A stretch of DNA of 64,000 nt from Verrucomicrobiales bacterium (lineage in GTDB: Bacteria > Verrucomicrobiota > Verrucomicrobiia > Verrucomicrobiales > DEV007), in the NCBI GenBank assembly GCA_030730365.1, contig JANQVJ010000034.1:1-64000 (forward strand), given 5' to 3'. Within the stretch, counting starts at the first letter, position 1. Every line of letters starts with the position of its first letter. Below the pieces are notes generated by a model. The model made no database searches and was not told the DNA's origin. It was given only the letters and a program-made list of their open reading frames with translations. Position numbers and translations under genes: made by a program. Of this stretch, positions 56,268 to 64,000 are shown piece by piece.

Positions 56268-59200
56268 ATGAAACTCCCTCCGCAGCTGCTCGTCATTCTC
56301 TTCCTTCTCGCCGGTATGTTATGCCTGCCGCCGGCGTCGCAGGCCAGACCCAATGAAGGCCCCGTCCGCGTGCTCTTCGTCGGGCACGAGGCGCAGAACC
56401 ATCGTTCGGATCTCTATTACCCTATGCTCATGAATGCACTGGGGCGCGACGCGATCTGGTTCGACTACGTCACGACTCCCGAGGCCGCCTTCGGCGATGC
56501 CGGGTTTCTCGCGAACTACGACGCCGTCCTCCTCTATGCGAATCATGCGAAGATCGATCCGGCCCACTGGGAAAATTTGAAGTCCTTTATCGAAGAGGGC
56601 GGAGGTTTCGTTCCCGTCCATTGCGCGAGCTGGTGTTTTCAGAACATCCCCGAGTTCGATCAGGTCGTGGGGGGACGCTTCGCTCATCACAAGACCGCGA
56701 TCTTCCGCCCGAAGACGATGGCCCCAGACCATGCCGCGATCAAAGACGTGCCGGGATTCGAGGCCTGGGACGAGACTTACGTGCACATCAATCACAACCC
56801 GACCGATCGCATTGTTCTCCAGGTGCGCGAGGTCGGTCCCGAGGACAACATCACCGAGCCCGAGCCCTGGACCTGGATTCGCACGCAGGGAAAAGGCCGG
56901 GTTTTCTACACCGCCTCGGGGCATGACGAGCGGGTCTGGAGTCTCCCCGAGTTCCACCAGCTGTTGAAGCGCGGCATCCTCTGGAGCGTCGGTGAGGCAC
57001 GGCTTGCCAGCTACGAGGCTTTTCTCACGCAGCGCGAGCCCGAGGAGCGAGTCAAAGATCCCAACGTCGCCAATTACGAGAAACGTCCCGAGCCACTCAC
57101 CTTTCAGAAGCCCTATTCGGTGAAAGGTTCGCTCGAGCGCACCCAAGTTGCGGCCGACCTGAAGCTCGAGCTCTTCGCGAGCGATCCTGATATTGGTAAA
57201 CCCATCGCGATGGCCTGGGATGAGCGCGGCCGTTGCTGGGTCGCCGAGACCTACGACTATCCCCACGGAGTGAAACCCGACGGAGTCGGCAGCGATCGCA
57301 TTCGCATCTGTGAAGACACCGATGGCGACGGACGGGCCGACAAGTTCACGACCTTTGCCGATGGGCTCAATATTCCGACCGGGCTTGTCTTTTCCAAGGG
57401 CGGGATCATCGTCTCGCAGCCTCCGCGCTTCTATTTCCTCAAAGACACCGACGGAGACGACGTCGCCGATGTGAAAGAGGAGATCATGACGGGCTGGGGC
57501 ATCGGCGACACTCACGCCCAGGCCAGCAACCTGCACTACGGCTACGACAACTGGCTCCACGGGGCGGTCGGATACTCCGCCTACGAGGGCACCGTCGGCG
57601 GAAAGGAGCTTAGCTTTCGCATGGGCACCTACCGTTTCCGACCCGACGGATCGACGATGGAGTTCCTCCACCAGTTCACGAACAACACCTGGGCGCACAG
57701 CCAGAATGAGGCGGGCGACAACTTCGGCGGCACCGCGAACGGAGCTCCCATTTTCTTCGGAGGCATTCCGCAGACGATCGTGCCTGAGGGCATGCGTGCG
57801 ATGACCGCGAAGAAGATCAATCTCGTCGATGCGGCCCATGCCCTGACCCCGAATTTCCGTCAGGTCGACGTGATGGGCGGATACACTTCCGCCGCGGGAT
57901 CGGCCTTTATTTACTCCGACAACCTGCCCGCCCGGCTTCAGGGAAAGGCGATGGTGACCGAGCCGACGATGAAGATTGTCGCGCTCATGGACGTGCGTCC
58001 CGACGGAGCCGGCTATACCGCTCACGATGGCATGAACCTCCTCGCCAGCACCGACGAGTGGACTTCGCCCGTCTACGCCGAAGTCGGGCCCGACGGAGCG
58101 ATCTGGATCGCGGACTGGCAGAACTTTATCATTCAGCACAATCCCACCCCGAGCATGGACCGCGGCGGATACGACGCGAAGACCGGTGTCGGCGGCGCCC
58201 ATGAAAATCCCCTGCGCGACCATTCGCGGGGACGGATCTACCGCGTCGTCTGGGAGAAGGCGACCGCGCCGGAGGTGAAATCCCTCTCCCCCTCTGACGT
58301 TCCCGCTCTTGTCGCCGCTCTCTCTGCGGGGACCCAACACTGGCGCCTCACCGCGCAGCGTCTCCTCGTTGAGGGCGGTCACCGGACCGCCGCCCCCGCA
58401 CTCGCGGCGCTCGTCACTGCGAACGACGGCAGCATCGCCGCGATCCATGCCCTCTGGGTACTTCACGGGCTCGGCACAATCGATGCCGCAACCCACCAGG
58501 CGGCTCTCCTCGCCAAAGACGCGCGGCTCCGCCGCAATGCCATCCGCGCCCTCGGGTCGGACGAGGCGGCCGCGAAGCTCTTTTTTAGTTCCGGTGTCGT
58601 GACCGATCCCGATCTGAACACCCGCCTCGCTGCCTTTGTGAAACTCGGAGAATTCTCCAGCACCCCCGAGATACAGACGCTCGTGAAGCGTCTCGCCATG
58701 GACGAAGTCACGCGCAAAGACGAGTGGCTCACCGAGGCCGCGAAGGTCCTCTCCGCTGTCCACGATGCCGCTCTCTACACCGAAGGTCCCAACCTGCTCC
58801 CCAATTCCGGATTGGAAGAAGTCGGGAGCGATGGATTTCCTGTTGGTTGGAAGCGTCGCGACTACGGGGGTGAACCCAAGAAGGCGGGCAACGAGAGCGC
58901 CGAGTGGACCATCGTGAGCGGCGAGGGCATGGTTAGGAGCGGTAAAAACGCCTTCCGTTGCATCACCCGCGCTCCCGCCGATACAAGCTTTTTTGCGGAC
59001 GTCGATCTGAAGCCGAACACGGAATACAAACTCAGTGCCTGGGTCAAAGCGCACGGCTTCAAGAACCCGAGCAAGGTTAGTCTCAACGACCATATCGGAC
59101 GGGCCGAGACAGAGAAAGTGACACGTCAGTCGGGCTGGGTTAAAGTCGAGACGACCTTCAACAGCCGGGACAGGCCCAAAGCGAGCATCAATCTGCTCCA

Positions 59201-59564
59201 CGTCGCGTGGGGGGATTCCTACTTTGACGACGTCAGTCTCAACGAGCTCATTCCCGCGGATGAGTCAGAGATTCTTCTCACCGGTGATGCCAAGCGAGGT
59301 GAGGAAATCTACTGGAAACATCCCGTGGCCGGCTGCATGAACTGTCACATGCTCGGGGGCAAAGGCAGCCCCGTCGGACCCGCCCTCGACGGCATCGCCA
59401 CGCGGAAAGACGCCGCCTACATTGCGCAAAGTCTCGTCGAGCCGAACGCGGTCCTCGCCGAAGAATACACGGCCACACCCGTCTCACCCATGCCGCCGAT
59501 GGGACTCATCCTGAAACCGCAGGAGCTCGAGGACATCAAGGCTTTCCTCGCCACGTTAAAGTGA
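56268..59564 (+). CDS. ThuA-PVC dehydrogenase-CBM-cytochrome c multidomain protein
   Basis: A 1098-residue exported protein (signal residues 1-26). Domains in order: ThuA-like (VRVLFVGHEAQNHRSDLYYP; FVPVHCASWCFQNIPEFDQV; about 30-245); PVC-type membrane-bound dehydrogenase propeller (AMAWDERGRCWVAETYDYPH; FGGTANGAPIFFGGIPQT; about 290-660); HEAT-like helices (680-850); a carbohydrate-binding jelly roll (LLPNSGLEEVGSDGFPVGWK; 860-1005); and a C-terminal cytochrome c domain with GCMNCHMLGGKGSPVGPALD, Cys1023-x2-Cys1026-His1027. Such proteins are PVC hallmarks, thought to oxidise sugars with electron transfer through the heme. It follows opgG by 123 bases; the substrate is unknown. Confidence 0.9.
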   Translation: MKLPPQLLVILFLLAGMLCLPPASQARPNEGPVRVLFVGHEAQNHRSDLYYPMLMNALGRDAIWFDYVTTPEAAFGDAGFLANYDAVLLYANHAKIDPAHWENLKSFIEEGGGFVPVHCASWCFQNIPEFDQVVGGRFAHHKTAIFRPKTMAPDHAAIKDVPGFEAWDETYVHINHNPTDRIVLQVREVGPEDNITEPEPWTWIRTQGKGRVFYTASGHDERVWSLPEFHQLLKRGILWSVGEARLASYEAFLTQREPEERVKDPNVANYEKRPEPLTFQKPYSVKGSLERTQVAADLKLELFASDPDIGKPIAMAWDERGRCWVAETYDYPHGVKPDGVGSDRIRICEDTDGDGRADKFTTFADGLNIPTGLVFSKGGIIVSQPPRFYFLKDTDGDDVADVKEEIMTGWGIGDTHAQASNLHYGYDNWLHGAVGYSAYEGTVGGKELSFRMGTYRFRPDGSTMEFLHQFTNNTWAHSQNEAGDNFGGTANGAPIFFGGIPQTIVPEGMRAMTAKKINLVDAAHALTPNFRQVDVMGGYTSAAGSAFIYSDNLPARLQGKAMVTEPTMKIVALMDVRPDGAGYTAHDGMNLLASTDEWTSPVYAEVGPDGAIWIADWQNFIIQHNPTPSMDRGGYDAKTGVGGAHENPLRDHSRGRIYRVVWEKATAPEVKSLSPSDVPALVAALSAGTQHWRLTAQRLLVEGGHRTAAPALAALVTANDGSIAAIHALWVLHGLGTIDAATHQAALLAKDARLRRNAIRALGSDEAAAKLFFSSGVVTDPDLNTRLAAFVKLGEFSSTPEIQTLVKRLAMDEVTRKDEWLTEAAKVLSAVHDAALYTEGPNLLPNSGLEEVGSDGFPVGWKRRDYGGEPKKAGNESAEWTIVSGEGMVRSGKNAFRCITRAPADTSFFADVDLKPNTEYKLSAWVKAHGFKNPSKVSLNDHIGRAETEKVTRQSGWVKVETTFNSRDRPKASINLLHVAWGDSYFDDVSLNELIPADESEILLTGDAKRGEEIYWKHPVAGCMNCHMLGGKGSPVGPALDGIATRKDAAYIAQSLVEPNAVLAEEYTATPVSPMPPMGLILKPQELEDIKAFLATLK

Positions 59565-59638
59565 GGCACTATGCTGCTTCGCTTTAGAATCTCGAGATCT
59601 GACTATTCGGTTCAACCGCGAACGACACGGAAAAATAG

Positions 59639-59749
59639 CATGGGCATCCTGCCCGTGCCCTCGACGGGGTCACCGACCGACTACCTGCAATCGAACATCG
59701 CTTTAACCTCCGCGCCTTTCCCGCCGAATACATGGGCAGGATGCCCATG
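59639..59749. repeat. Inverted-repeat element with two hairpins
   Basis: CATGGGCATCCTGCCCGTG (59639-59657) and CATGGGCAGGATGCCCATG (59731-59749) are inverted copies with one mismatch; each is also a small hairpin. They bound a 111-base element in the 259-base gap between the heme-binding giant and the DUF2007 gene. Nothing else was recognised in the gap. The form is that of REP/BIME elements moved by RAYT transposases. Confidence 0.6.
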
Positions 59750-59823
59750 TTACCTCCCGACAGCCACTTGAACCGACCTGTTTGCTATTTCGGAGATCTA
59801 AAATCGGGACACAGAGGAGGGTA

Positions 59824-60249
59824 TTACCCCTCTTCATCCTCTTCGCGCTCCGCCCGCGCTGCCTTGTATCCTTTGTCGATGCCTCGATTGTAGATCGTGA
59901 TGACGATCAGGCTGATGAGCAGTCCCAGAACCGCGCCGGTGAGGAGTGGTTTGATGAGGAGCAATCCCATCACAGCACCGATGAGCGAAGCGAGGAGATA
60001 GGGGACGAAGGGGGGATCGCCCGCCGCCTCCGCATGTCGGGCCTTCCATTCGTCGAGGACCTCCCTCGCCGCATCGGCCTCAGTCACTGCGATCTTCAAT
60101 TCGATCCCGCTCTTGCGCCCGGTCATGAGAAAAGGCGTGAGAGTGGCCGTGTTTTCATGCTCGATGAGGGAGTTGATGCCGTGGTAGCCCAATTCCATCC
60201 GTGCGCTCTCCGCCTCTCCGAGAGAATAAAACCTGTCGATCACGATCAT
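59824..60249 (-). CDS. DUF2007 domain membrane protein
   Basis: A 141-residue protein. The first 70 residues match DUF2007, a small putative signal-transducing or ligand domain (VIDRFYSLGEAESARMELGY; IELKIAVTEADAAREVLDEW). Two hydrophobic helices follow (PYLLASLIGAVMGLLLIKPL and GAVLGLLISLIVITIYNRG), then a charged tail. It probably sits in the inner membrane with the DUF2007 part cytoplasmic. Function unknown. Start ATG at 60249. Confidence 0.75.
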   Translation of the reverse strand: MIVIDRFYSLGEAESARMELGYHGINSLIEHENTATLTPFLMTGRKSGIELKIAVTEADAAREVLDEWKARHAEAAGDPPFVPYLLASLIGAVMGLLLIKPLLTGAVLGLLISLIVITIYNRGIDKGYKAARAEREEDEEG

Positions 60250-60308
60250 ACGACAGGATCGTGACGGATTCGGCGGGGGGTGTCAATATCGGCGGGGATA
60301 ACGGGCCC

Positions 60309-61115
60309 TTATTCCTGGCACTTCGGACACCAGCAGGTCGTGCGACCTCGCAGGTCTCCTCTCAAGAGTTCGCTTTTGCAGCCGCGACGCGGGCAAATCC
60401 CGCCGTCCCGCCAGCGGTGATTCATCAGCCACGAGTCGGGCAGGTCGCTCCAGTCAGTGCCGATCACTTCCATGGCCTCGCGCGAGACGAACCGCGTCAT
60501 TTTCCAGATTGCATCGAGAAACGCATCGTTGAGCGAGCCGGCCGGAGTCTGAGGAGCGACCTTCAACTGCCAGCAGATCTCGTCGGCCATCCAGTTGCCT
60601 ATCCCGGGAAACCCGCGCTGGTCGAGGAGGAGTGTTTTGAGCGGTGTCTTCGGGAAACGTTTCACAAATTCCCCGACCCGGGATTTGGTGAAGCTCCGCT
60701 CGAGAACCTGCGGCGGAAGATTTCGCCACCAGAGCGGAGCCTCCTCGTCGTCGGTGATTTCGAGCGTCACTTTGCCGAACATGCGGTAGTCGCTGAAGAC
60801 GAGAGCGAGCGATTCGAGCACGATGACGAGGTGCTCGTGTTTCGTCGGGACGTGATCGGCCGGCGCAGTGGTCAGTTCGCCCGACATGCCGAGATGCAGT
60901 CCCAGCCAGGCGCCGCCGGAGAACTCGAACATCATCTGTTTTCCGTGAGCACGGCTCTTGAGAAAGCGCCGATCGGGGAGGCCTCGTTCCATCGCCGCCG
61001 CCGGAGTGTCGCGGAAGATGCGTGCCGCAGGATGGACAAAGACCCGCGAAACCACCTCGTCGAGTCCCGCGTTCCATTGCTTGCGGTAATAGTCCACTTC
61101 AGCGAGTTCCGGCAT
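60309..61115 (-). CDS. Fpg/Nei family DNA glycosylase (MutM-like)
   Basis: A 268-residue base-excision-repair enzyme: glycosylase and AP-lyase on oxidised bases. After Met1 removal the N terminus is PELAEV, keeping the catalytic proline and glutamate. The helix-two-turn-helix motif is FPGIGNWMADEICWQLKV, and a C-terminal zinc finger CPRRGC-x16-CPKC is present. Key intercalation residues cannot be judged by eye, so 8-oxoguanine (Fpg) versus pyrimidine (Nei) specificity is open; PELAE rather than PELPE departs from typical MutM. Probably co-transcribed with lpxA upstream. Confidence 0.9.
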   Translation of the reverse strand: MPELAEVDYYRKQWNAGLDEVVSRVFVHPAARIFRDTPAAAMERGLPDRRFLKSRAHGKQMMFEFSGGAWLGLHLGMSGELTTAPADHVPTKHEHLVIVLESLALVFSDYRMFGKVTLEITDDEEAPLWWRNLPPQVLERSFTKSRVGEFVKRFPKTPLKTLLLDQRGFPGIGNWMADEICWQLKVAPQTPAGSLNDAFLDAIWKMTRFVSREAMEVIGTDWSDLPDSWLMNHRWRDGGICPRRGCKSELLRGDLRGRTTCWCPKCQE

Positions 61116-61200
61116 CGCGAAGGATACGATGAAAGGCGCTTTTCGGGGTGAAAAAATGCTCGGGTTGAGCGCCGGGACACCAGGGGCGGGTGCCCGTCCG

Positions 61201-61974
61201 CTAGCTAATCCCGCGCCCGGTCGTGGCGACGAACTCTATTAGAAGGTCCACCGCAGGATCTCGCTCGTCCCAGCCGCGCAGGATCTCGACGGCCTCGCGG
61301 TAGTTACGCTGCTCCCGATAGAGAACGCGGTGGGCGCGCTTGATCGCCGCGACCGATTCTTCGGTAAAACCACGGCGGCTCAGCCCCACCGAATTGATTG
61401 CCCGCACTCTGGCGGGATTGCCGTCGGCGACCATGTAGGGAGGGATATCCTGCACGATCTTCGAGCAGCCGCCCGTCATGGCGTGCGCGCCGATGCGACA
61501 GAACTGATGCACTGCTGTGAGCCCGCCGATGATGGCGTGGTCACCCACCGTGACATGCCCGGCGAGAGTTCCGTTATTGGAAAAAATGACATGGTCTCCT
61601 ACCGTGCAATCGTGCGCGATGTGGGTGTAGGCCAGAAAGCTCCCGTGGCTGCCGATCGTCGTGTAGGACCCGGGGGCGGTCCCGCGATTCACGGTGCAAA
61701 ACTCGCGGAAGGTGTTTCCTTCGCCCACTTTCAAATAAGTGGGTTCGCCCTCGTATTTCAGGTCCTGAGTCCGCTGCCCGATTGAAGCATAGGGAAAAAA
61801 TTCATTGTTCGCTCCGAACTCGCTGGGACCACCGAGCGTGACATGATTATGGAGCCGGCACCCGTCACCGAGCTTTACCCCCGCGCCGATGACGCAGTAG
61901 GGGCCGATCACGATGCCATCCCCGAGCTCCGCGCCCGGATCAATAATCGCCGTAGAATGAATCTCGTTCGCCAT
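61201..61974 (-). CDS. lpxA: Acyl-ACP--UDP-N-acetylglucosamine O-acyltransferase
   Basis: First enzyme of lipid A synthesis: moves a 3-hydroxyacyl chain from ACP to UDP-GlcNAc. 257 residues of left-handed beta-helix hexapeptide repeats (IIDPGAELGDGIVIGPYCVI), with the catalytic His in LAYTHIAHDCTVGDHV and the C-terminal RRGFTEESVAAIKRAHRVLY helical domain. Length is normal. Lies 23 bases after the lpxC-fabZ stop in one transcription unit. ATG at 61974. Together they show a lipopolysaccharide-bearing outer membrane. Confidence 0.97.
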   Translation of the reverse strand: MANEIHSTAIIDPGAELGDGIVIGPYCVIGAGVKLGDGCRLHNHVTLGGPSEFGANNEFFPYASIGQRTQDLKYEGEPTYLKVGEGNTFREFCTVNRGTAPGSYTTIGSHGSFLAYTHIAHDCTVGDHVIFSNNGTLAGHVTVGDHAIIGGLTAVHQFCRIGAHAMTGGCSKIVQDIPPYMVADGNPARVRAINSVGLSRRGFTEESVAAIKRAHRVLYREQRNYREAVEILRGWDERDPAVDLLIEFVATTGRGIS

Positions 61975-61997
61975 CTCCTAACTCCTTTTCCTCTCCC

Positions 61998-63308
61998 TCA
62001 GTCCATCAGCGCAAACTTCAGTTCGGCTTCGGAGGTCGTGTCTCCATTGACGCTGCAGCGGCACTTCGCGAAGCCGATGTTGCGGCGGATCTTGAGGATT
62101 TCGGTCTCGATGATGAGGGTGTCTCCGGGGAAGACCGGTTTGCGGAATTTGACACTATCCGCGCTCATGAAGTAGCCGATTTTGCCCTGATTCTCCGGCT
62201 GGCGTAGCAGCGAGATACTCGCGACCTGGGCCATCGCCTCGACTTGAAGTACGCCGGGCATGACAGGGTGTCCGGGGAAGTGCCCCTGAAAATACGGCTC
62301 GTTGATCGTGACCTGTTTTAATCCCGTGCACTTGAACTCGCCTTCGAATCCGATGATGCGGTCAACCATGAGGAAGGGGTAGCGGTGTGGCAGCAGCTTT
62401 TGCACCTCGATGTTGTTCATCACGCCCTCGCCGGTAGGGATGTTTACGGCGGGCATCGCGGACATGGTCTGGGCGAAGAGCTTCGCGAGCTTTTCCGCCA
62501 TCTGTGTGTTCGGTCCGTGGCCGGGTTTCACGGCGATGACGTGACCCATGATGCGCTTGCCGCCGAGCATGAGGTCGCCGACGAGGTCGAGGATCTTGTG
62601 GCGGGCGAACTCTTCGGGGTAGCGCAGCGATTCCTTGCTCATGACCGAGTCGCCCTTGATGACGATGGCGTTCTCGAGGCTGCCTCCTTTGATGAGCCCT
62701 TTTTCGAGGAGGGGCTGCACATCCTCATAAAAGACGAAGGTGCGGGCGTCGGCGATTTCCTTTTCGTAGGTCTCGGGCGTGATCTCGGTGGAGAAGAACT
62801 GCGTCATCCGACCGTTCGGTCCCACCTGGGTGCAGGAAATACGGAAACTCTTGTCGGGCACGATCGTGATGAGCGAACCGGTCGCGGTTTCGAGGTGGAT
62901 GGGCTCGCGGATTTCGAAAACGCGGCGGTTGGCGTCCTGCTCGACGATGCCGGCTTTTTTGATGCAGTCGACAAAGGGGCGGGCCGAGCCATCGCCGATG
63001 GGCGGTTCGTTTGCGTCCATCTCGATGATGGCATTGTCCACGCCCATGCCGACGAGGGCGGAGATGACGTGCTCGACGGTGTGCACCTTGACCGAACCCT
63101 CCGCGAGGGTCGTGGCGCGCTCGACGGTCTGCACTTTCGAGACGTGGGCATTGATGAAGGGTTTGTCGGCCAGATCGACGCGGCGGAACTTGATCCCGGT
63201 GTTCGCCGGGGCGGGGGTCATCGTCAGGGTGACGCTCTCGCCGGTGTGCAGAGAGCTCCCGGCTAGGGTGGCGGACGAGGCGAGAGTCTGTTGTTTCGGG
63301 GCCGACAT
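61998..63308 (-). CDS. lpxC: Bifunctional LpxC-FabZ fusion (UDP-acyl-GlcNAc deacetylase / hydroxyacyl-ACP dehydratase)
   Basis: A 436-residue fusion. Residues 1-290 are LpxC, the zinc-dependent deacetylase committing UDP-GlcNAc to lipid A: SLHTGESVTL, zinc ligands His80 (VHTVEHVISAL), His237 and Asp241 (RHKILDLVGDL), and the general acid His264 (KPGHGPN). Residues about 300-436 are FabZ, the fatty-acid-elongation dehydratase (LLPHRYPFLMVDRI; GHFPGHPVMPGVLQ). The fusion is known from Bacteroidetes and PVC members. The ATG at 63308 is chosen; the frame is open to 63416 without conservation. Divergent from the RluA gene. Confidence 0.96.
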   Translation of the reverse strand: MSAPKQQTLASSATLAGSSLHTGESVTLTMTPAPANTGIKFRRVDLADKPFINAHVSKVQTVERATTLAEGSVKVHTVEHVISALVGMGVDNAIIEMDANEPPIGDGSARPFVDCIKKAGIVEQDANRRVFEIREPIHLETATGSLITIVPDKSFRISCTQVGPNGRMTQFFSTEITPETYEKEIADARTFVFYEDVQPLLEKGLIKGGSLENAIVIKGDSVMSKESLRYPEEFARHKILDLVGDLMLGGKRIMGHVIAVKPGHGPNTQMAEKLAKLFAQTMSAMPAVNIPTGEGVMNNIEVQKLLPHRYPFLMVDRIIGFEGEFKCTGLKQVTINEPYFQGHFPGHPVMPGVLQVEAMAQVASISLLRQPENQGKIGYFMSADSVKFRKPVFPGDTLIIETEILKIRRNIGFAKCRCSVNGDTTSEAELKFALMD

Positions 63309-63437
63309 GGGTGTTTTCCAGAAGGATTGAAAGGGGTGAACCTCTAGCGCAATTGCGGGGATAGTCCAGTTTTTATGGGTTTGAGCGAGGGAGCGGGAGG
63401 CTAATCTCCCTTCCAAAATCGTGGAAATGGTTCGTGT

Positions 63438-64000
63438 GTGACCCCGCTTGTGCCCCTATTTTCGAAAAACAGGGGAATTTCCGCCCTTCCGGGAGTATTT
63501 TCGGCACCTATCGACCTGCGTCTCTACACCCCTGATTTCGCCATTGTGGATGAAAACGAGGATTTTCTTCTCGTCGACAAACCGCCGCATCTCATGGTTC
63601 ACCCCTCCGTCCCGGGGAATCCGCGCACCCTCCTCGATGGGCTGCAGGCGCTCTGCCTCTACGAATTGGCCTGCGGCGGGCAGATTTCCCTCATCAATCG
63701 ACTCGACCGCGAAACGAGCGGGATCGTCCTCGTGGCGAAGAACAAAAGTGCCGCCCGGAATCTCAGCAAGGCGATGGAACGCAGAGAGTTTCGCAAATTT
63801 TATCACGCCATCGTGTGGGGTTGGCCCGATGAGGACGGTTTTGTCGTCGACGGGCCTCTCCTGCGGAAAGGCGAGGTCGAGCCGTCACCGATCTGGGTAA
63901 AACAGATGATTCATCCTGCCGGAAAAGAGTCCCGGACCCGCTTCGAGGTCGAGCGCCGCTTCGAGCGCGACACCAGCAACGGCGCTCGTTTTTCCCTGCT
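63438..64000 (+). CDS. RluA family pseudouridine synthase, 5' part
   Basis: The first ~187 codons of an RNA pseudouridine synthase, cut by the window end. It converts uridine to pseudouridine in rRNA or tRNA. The catalytic motif is INRLDRETSGIVLVAKN with the essential Asp; VDENEDFLLVDKPPHLMVHP and FRKFYHAIVWGWP are family blocks. No ATG is available; GTG at 63438, or GTG at 63453, are the possible starts. There is no N-terminal S4 domain. The true reading frame differs from a longer-looking frame at 63448-63900, which is a shadow. Divergent from lpxC-fabZ, 129 bases apart. Confidence 0.88.
   Translation, partial: MTPLVPLFSKNRGISALPGVFSAPIDLRLYTPDFAIVDENEDFLLVDKPPHLMVHPSVPGNPRTLLDGLQALCLYELACGGQISLINRLDRETSGIVLVAKNKSAARNLSKAMERREFRKFYHAIVWGWPDEDGFVVDGPLLRKGEVEPSPIWVKQMIHPAGKESRTRFEVERRFERDTSNGARFSL

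Noticed and set aside
56319-59201. A 960-codon reverse-strand frame under the ThuA/heme protein
   Set aside because: The forward gene has clear domains and a heme motif; the reverse frame has none and follows from GC-rich third positions.
63448-63900. A 150-codon frame near the window end
   Set aside because: The frame carrying the RluA catalytic motif is a different one, open to the window end.

Overview
The window looks like a chromosomal segment of a GC-rich member of the Verrucomicrobiota (PVC superphylum). The evidence is an lpxC-fabZ fusion, planctomycete-type cytochrome/DUF1549/DUF1553 and DUF1501 proteins, a very large ThuA/dehydrogenase/heme-binding protein, an SHD1-domain protein, an H-X9-DG pseudopilin remnant, and several families of short intergenic repeats. 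The phylum is inferred from gene content; no rRNA or tRNA gene was seen.

Layout. 1-5.9 kb holds surface polysaccharide genes (an SGNH acyltransferase and two overlapping FkbM methyltransferases) mixed with dead genes: a xanthine dehydrogenase tail, the head of a PLP transsulfuration enzyme and a pseudopilin remnant. 5.9-21.9 kb carries a CE15 esterase, an LprI-like protein, cysS-hemB, a toxin-antitoxin pair whose toxin has an in-frame stop, a CNT nucleoside transporter, an oxidoreductase, a secreted HExxH protein, recQ, a sialidase, a sugar-kinase-like protein, an amidase lipoprotein and an MBL hydrolase. 21.9-38.9 kb carries an O-antigen ligase/TPR protein, a secreted protein of unknown function, a lone receiver domain behind a perfect 20-bp palindrome, two DEAD-box helicases, an unusual repeat protein (27963-29990), a DUF255 thioredoxin protein, an SpmA-SpmB fusion, DUF5069, an alcohol dehydrogenase and an acetylxylan esterase.

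39-46.3 kb reads as one catabolic unit for hydroxyproline-containing peptides: a PAS-AraC regulator transcribed divergently from a DapA-family deaminase, a 4-hydroxyproline epimerase, an S9 prolyl-oligopeptidase and a FAD D-amino-acid dehydrogenase. The last three genes are joined by ATGA start/stop overlaps. CACAGAG-type repeats lie at both overlaps, and one pair of them encloses an internally deleted GxxExxY gene. 46.4-59.6 kb holds a ceramidase-like protein, a DUF1501 and a DUF1549/1553 protein under an IclR regulator, opgG and the ThuA/heme giant. 59.8-64 kb is housekeeping: DUF2007, mutM-like, lpxA, lpxC-fabZ and the start of an RluA pseudouridine synthase cut off by the window end.

The best candidates for something new are the repeat protein, which has about eight 65-residue units with an FGSW...AGL core around a Ros/MucR-like zinc finger and no nuclease domain, and the repeat element that has reshaped the ends of three proteins in the hydroxyproline operon.
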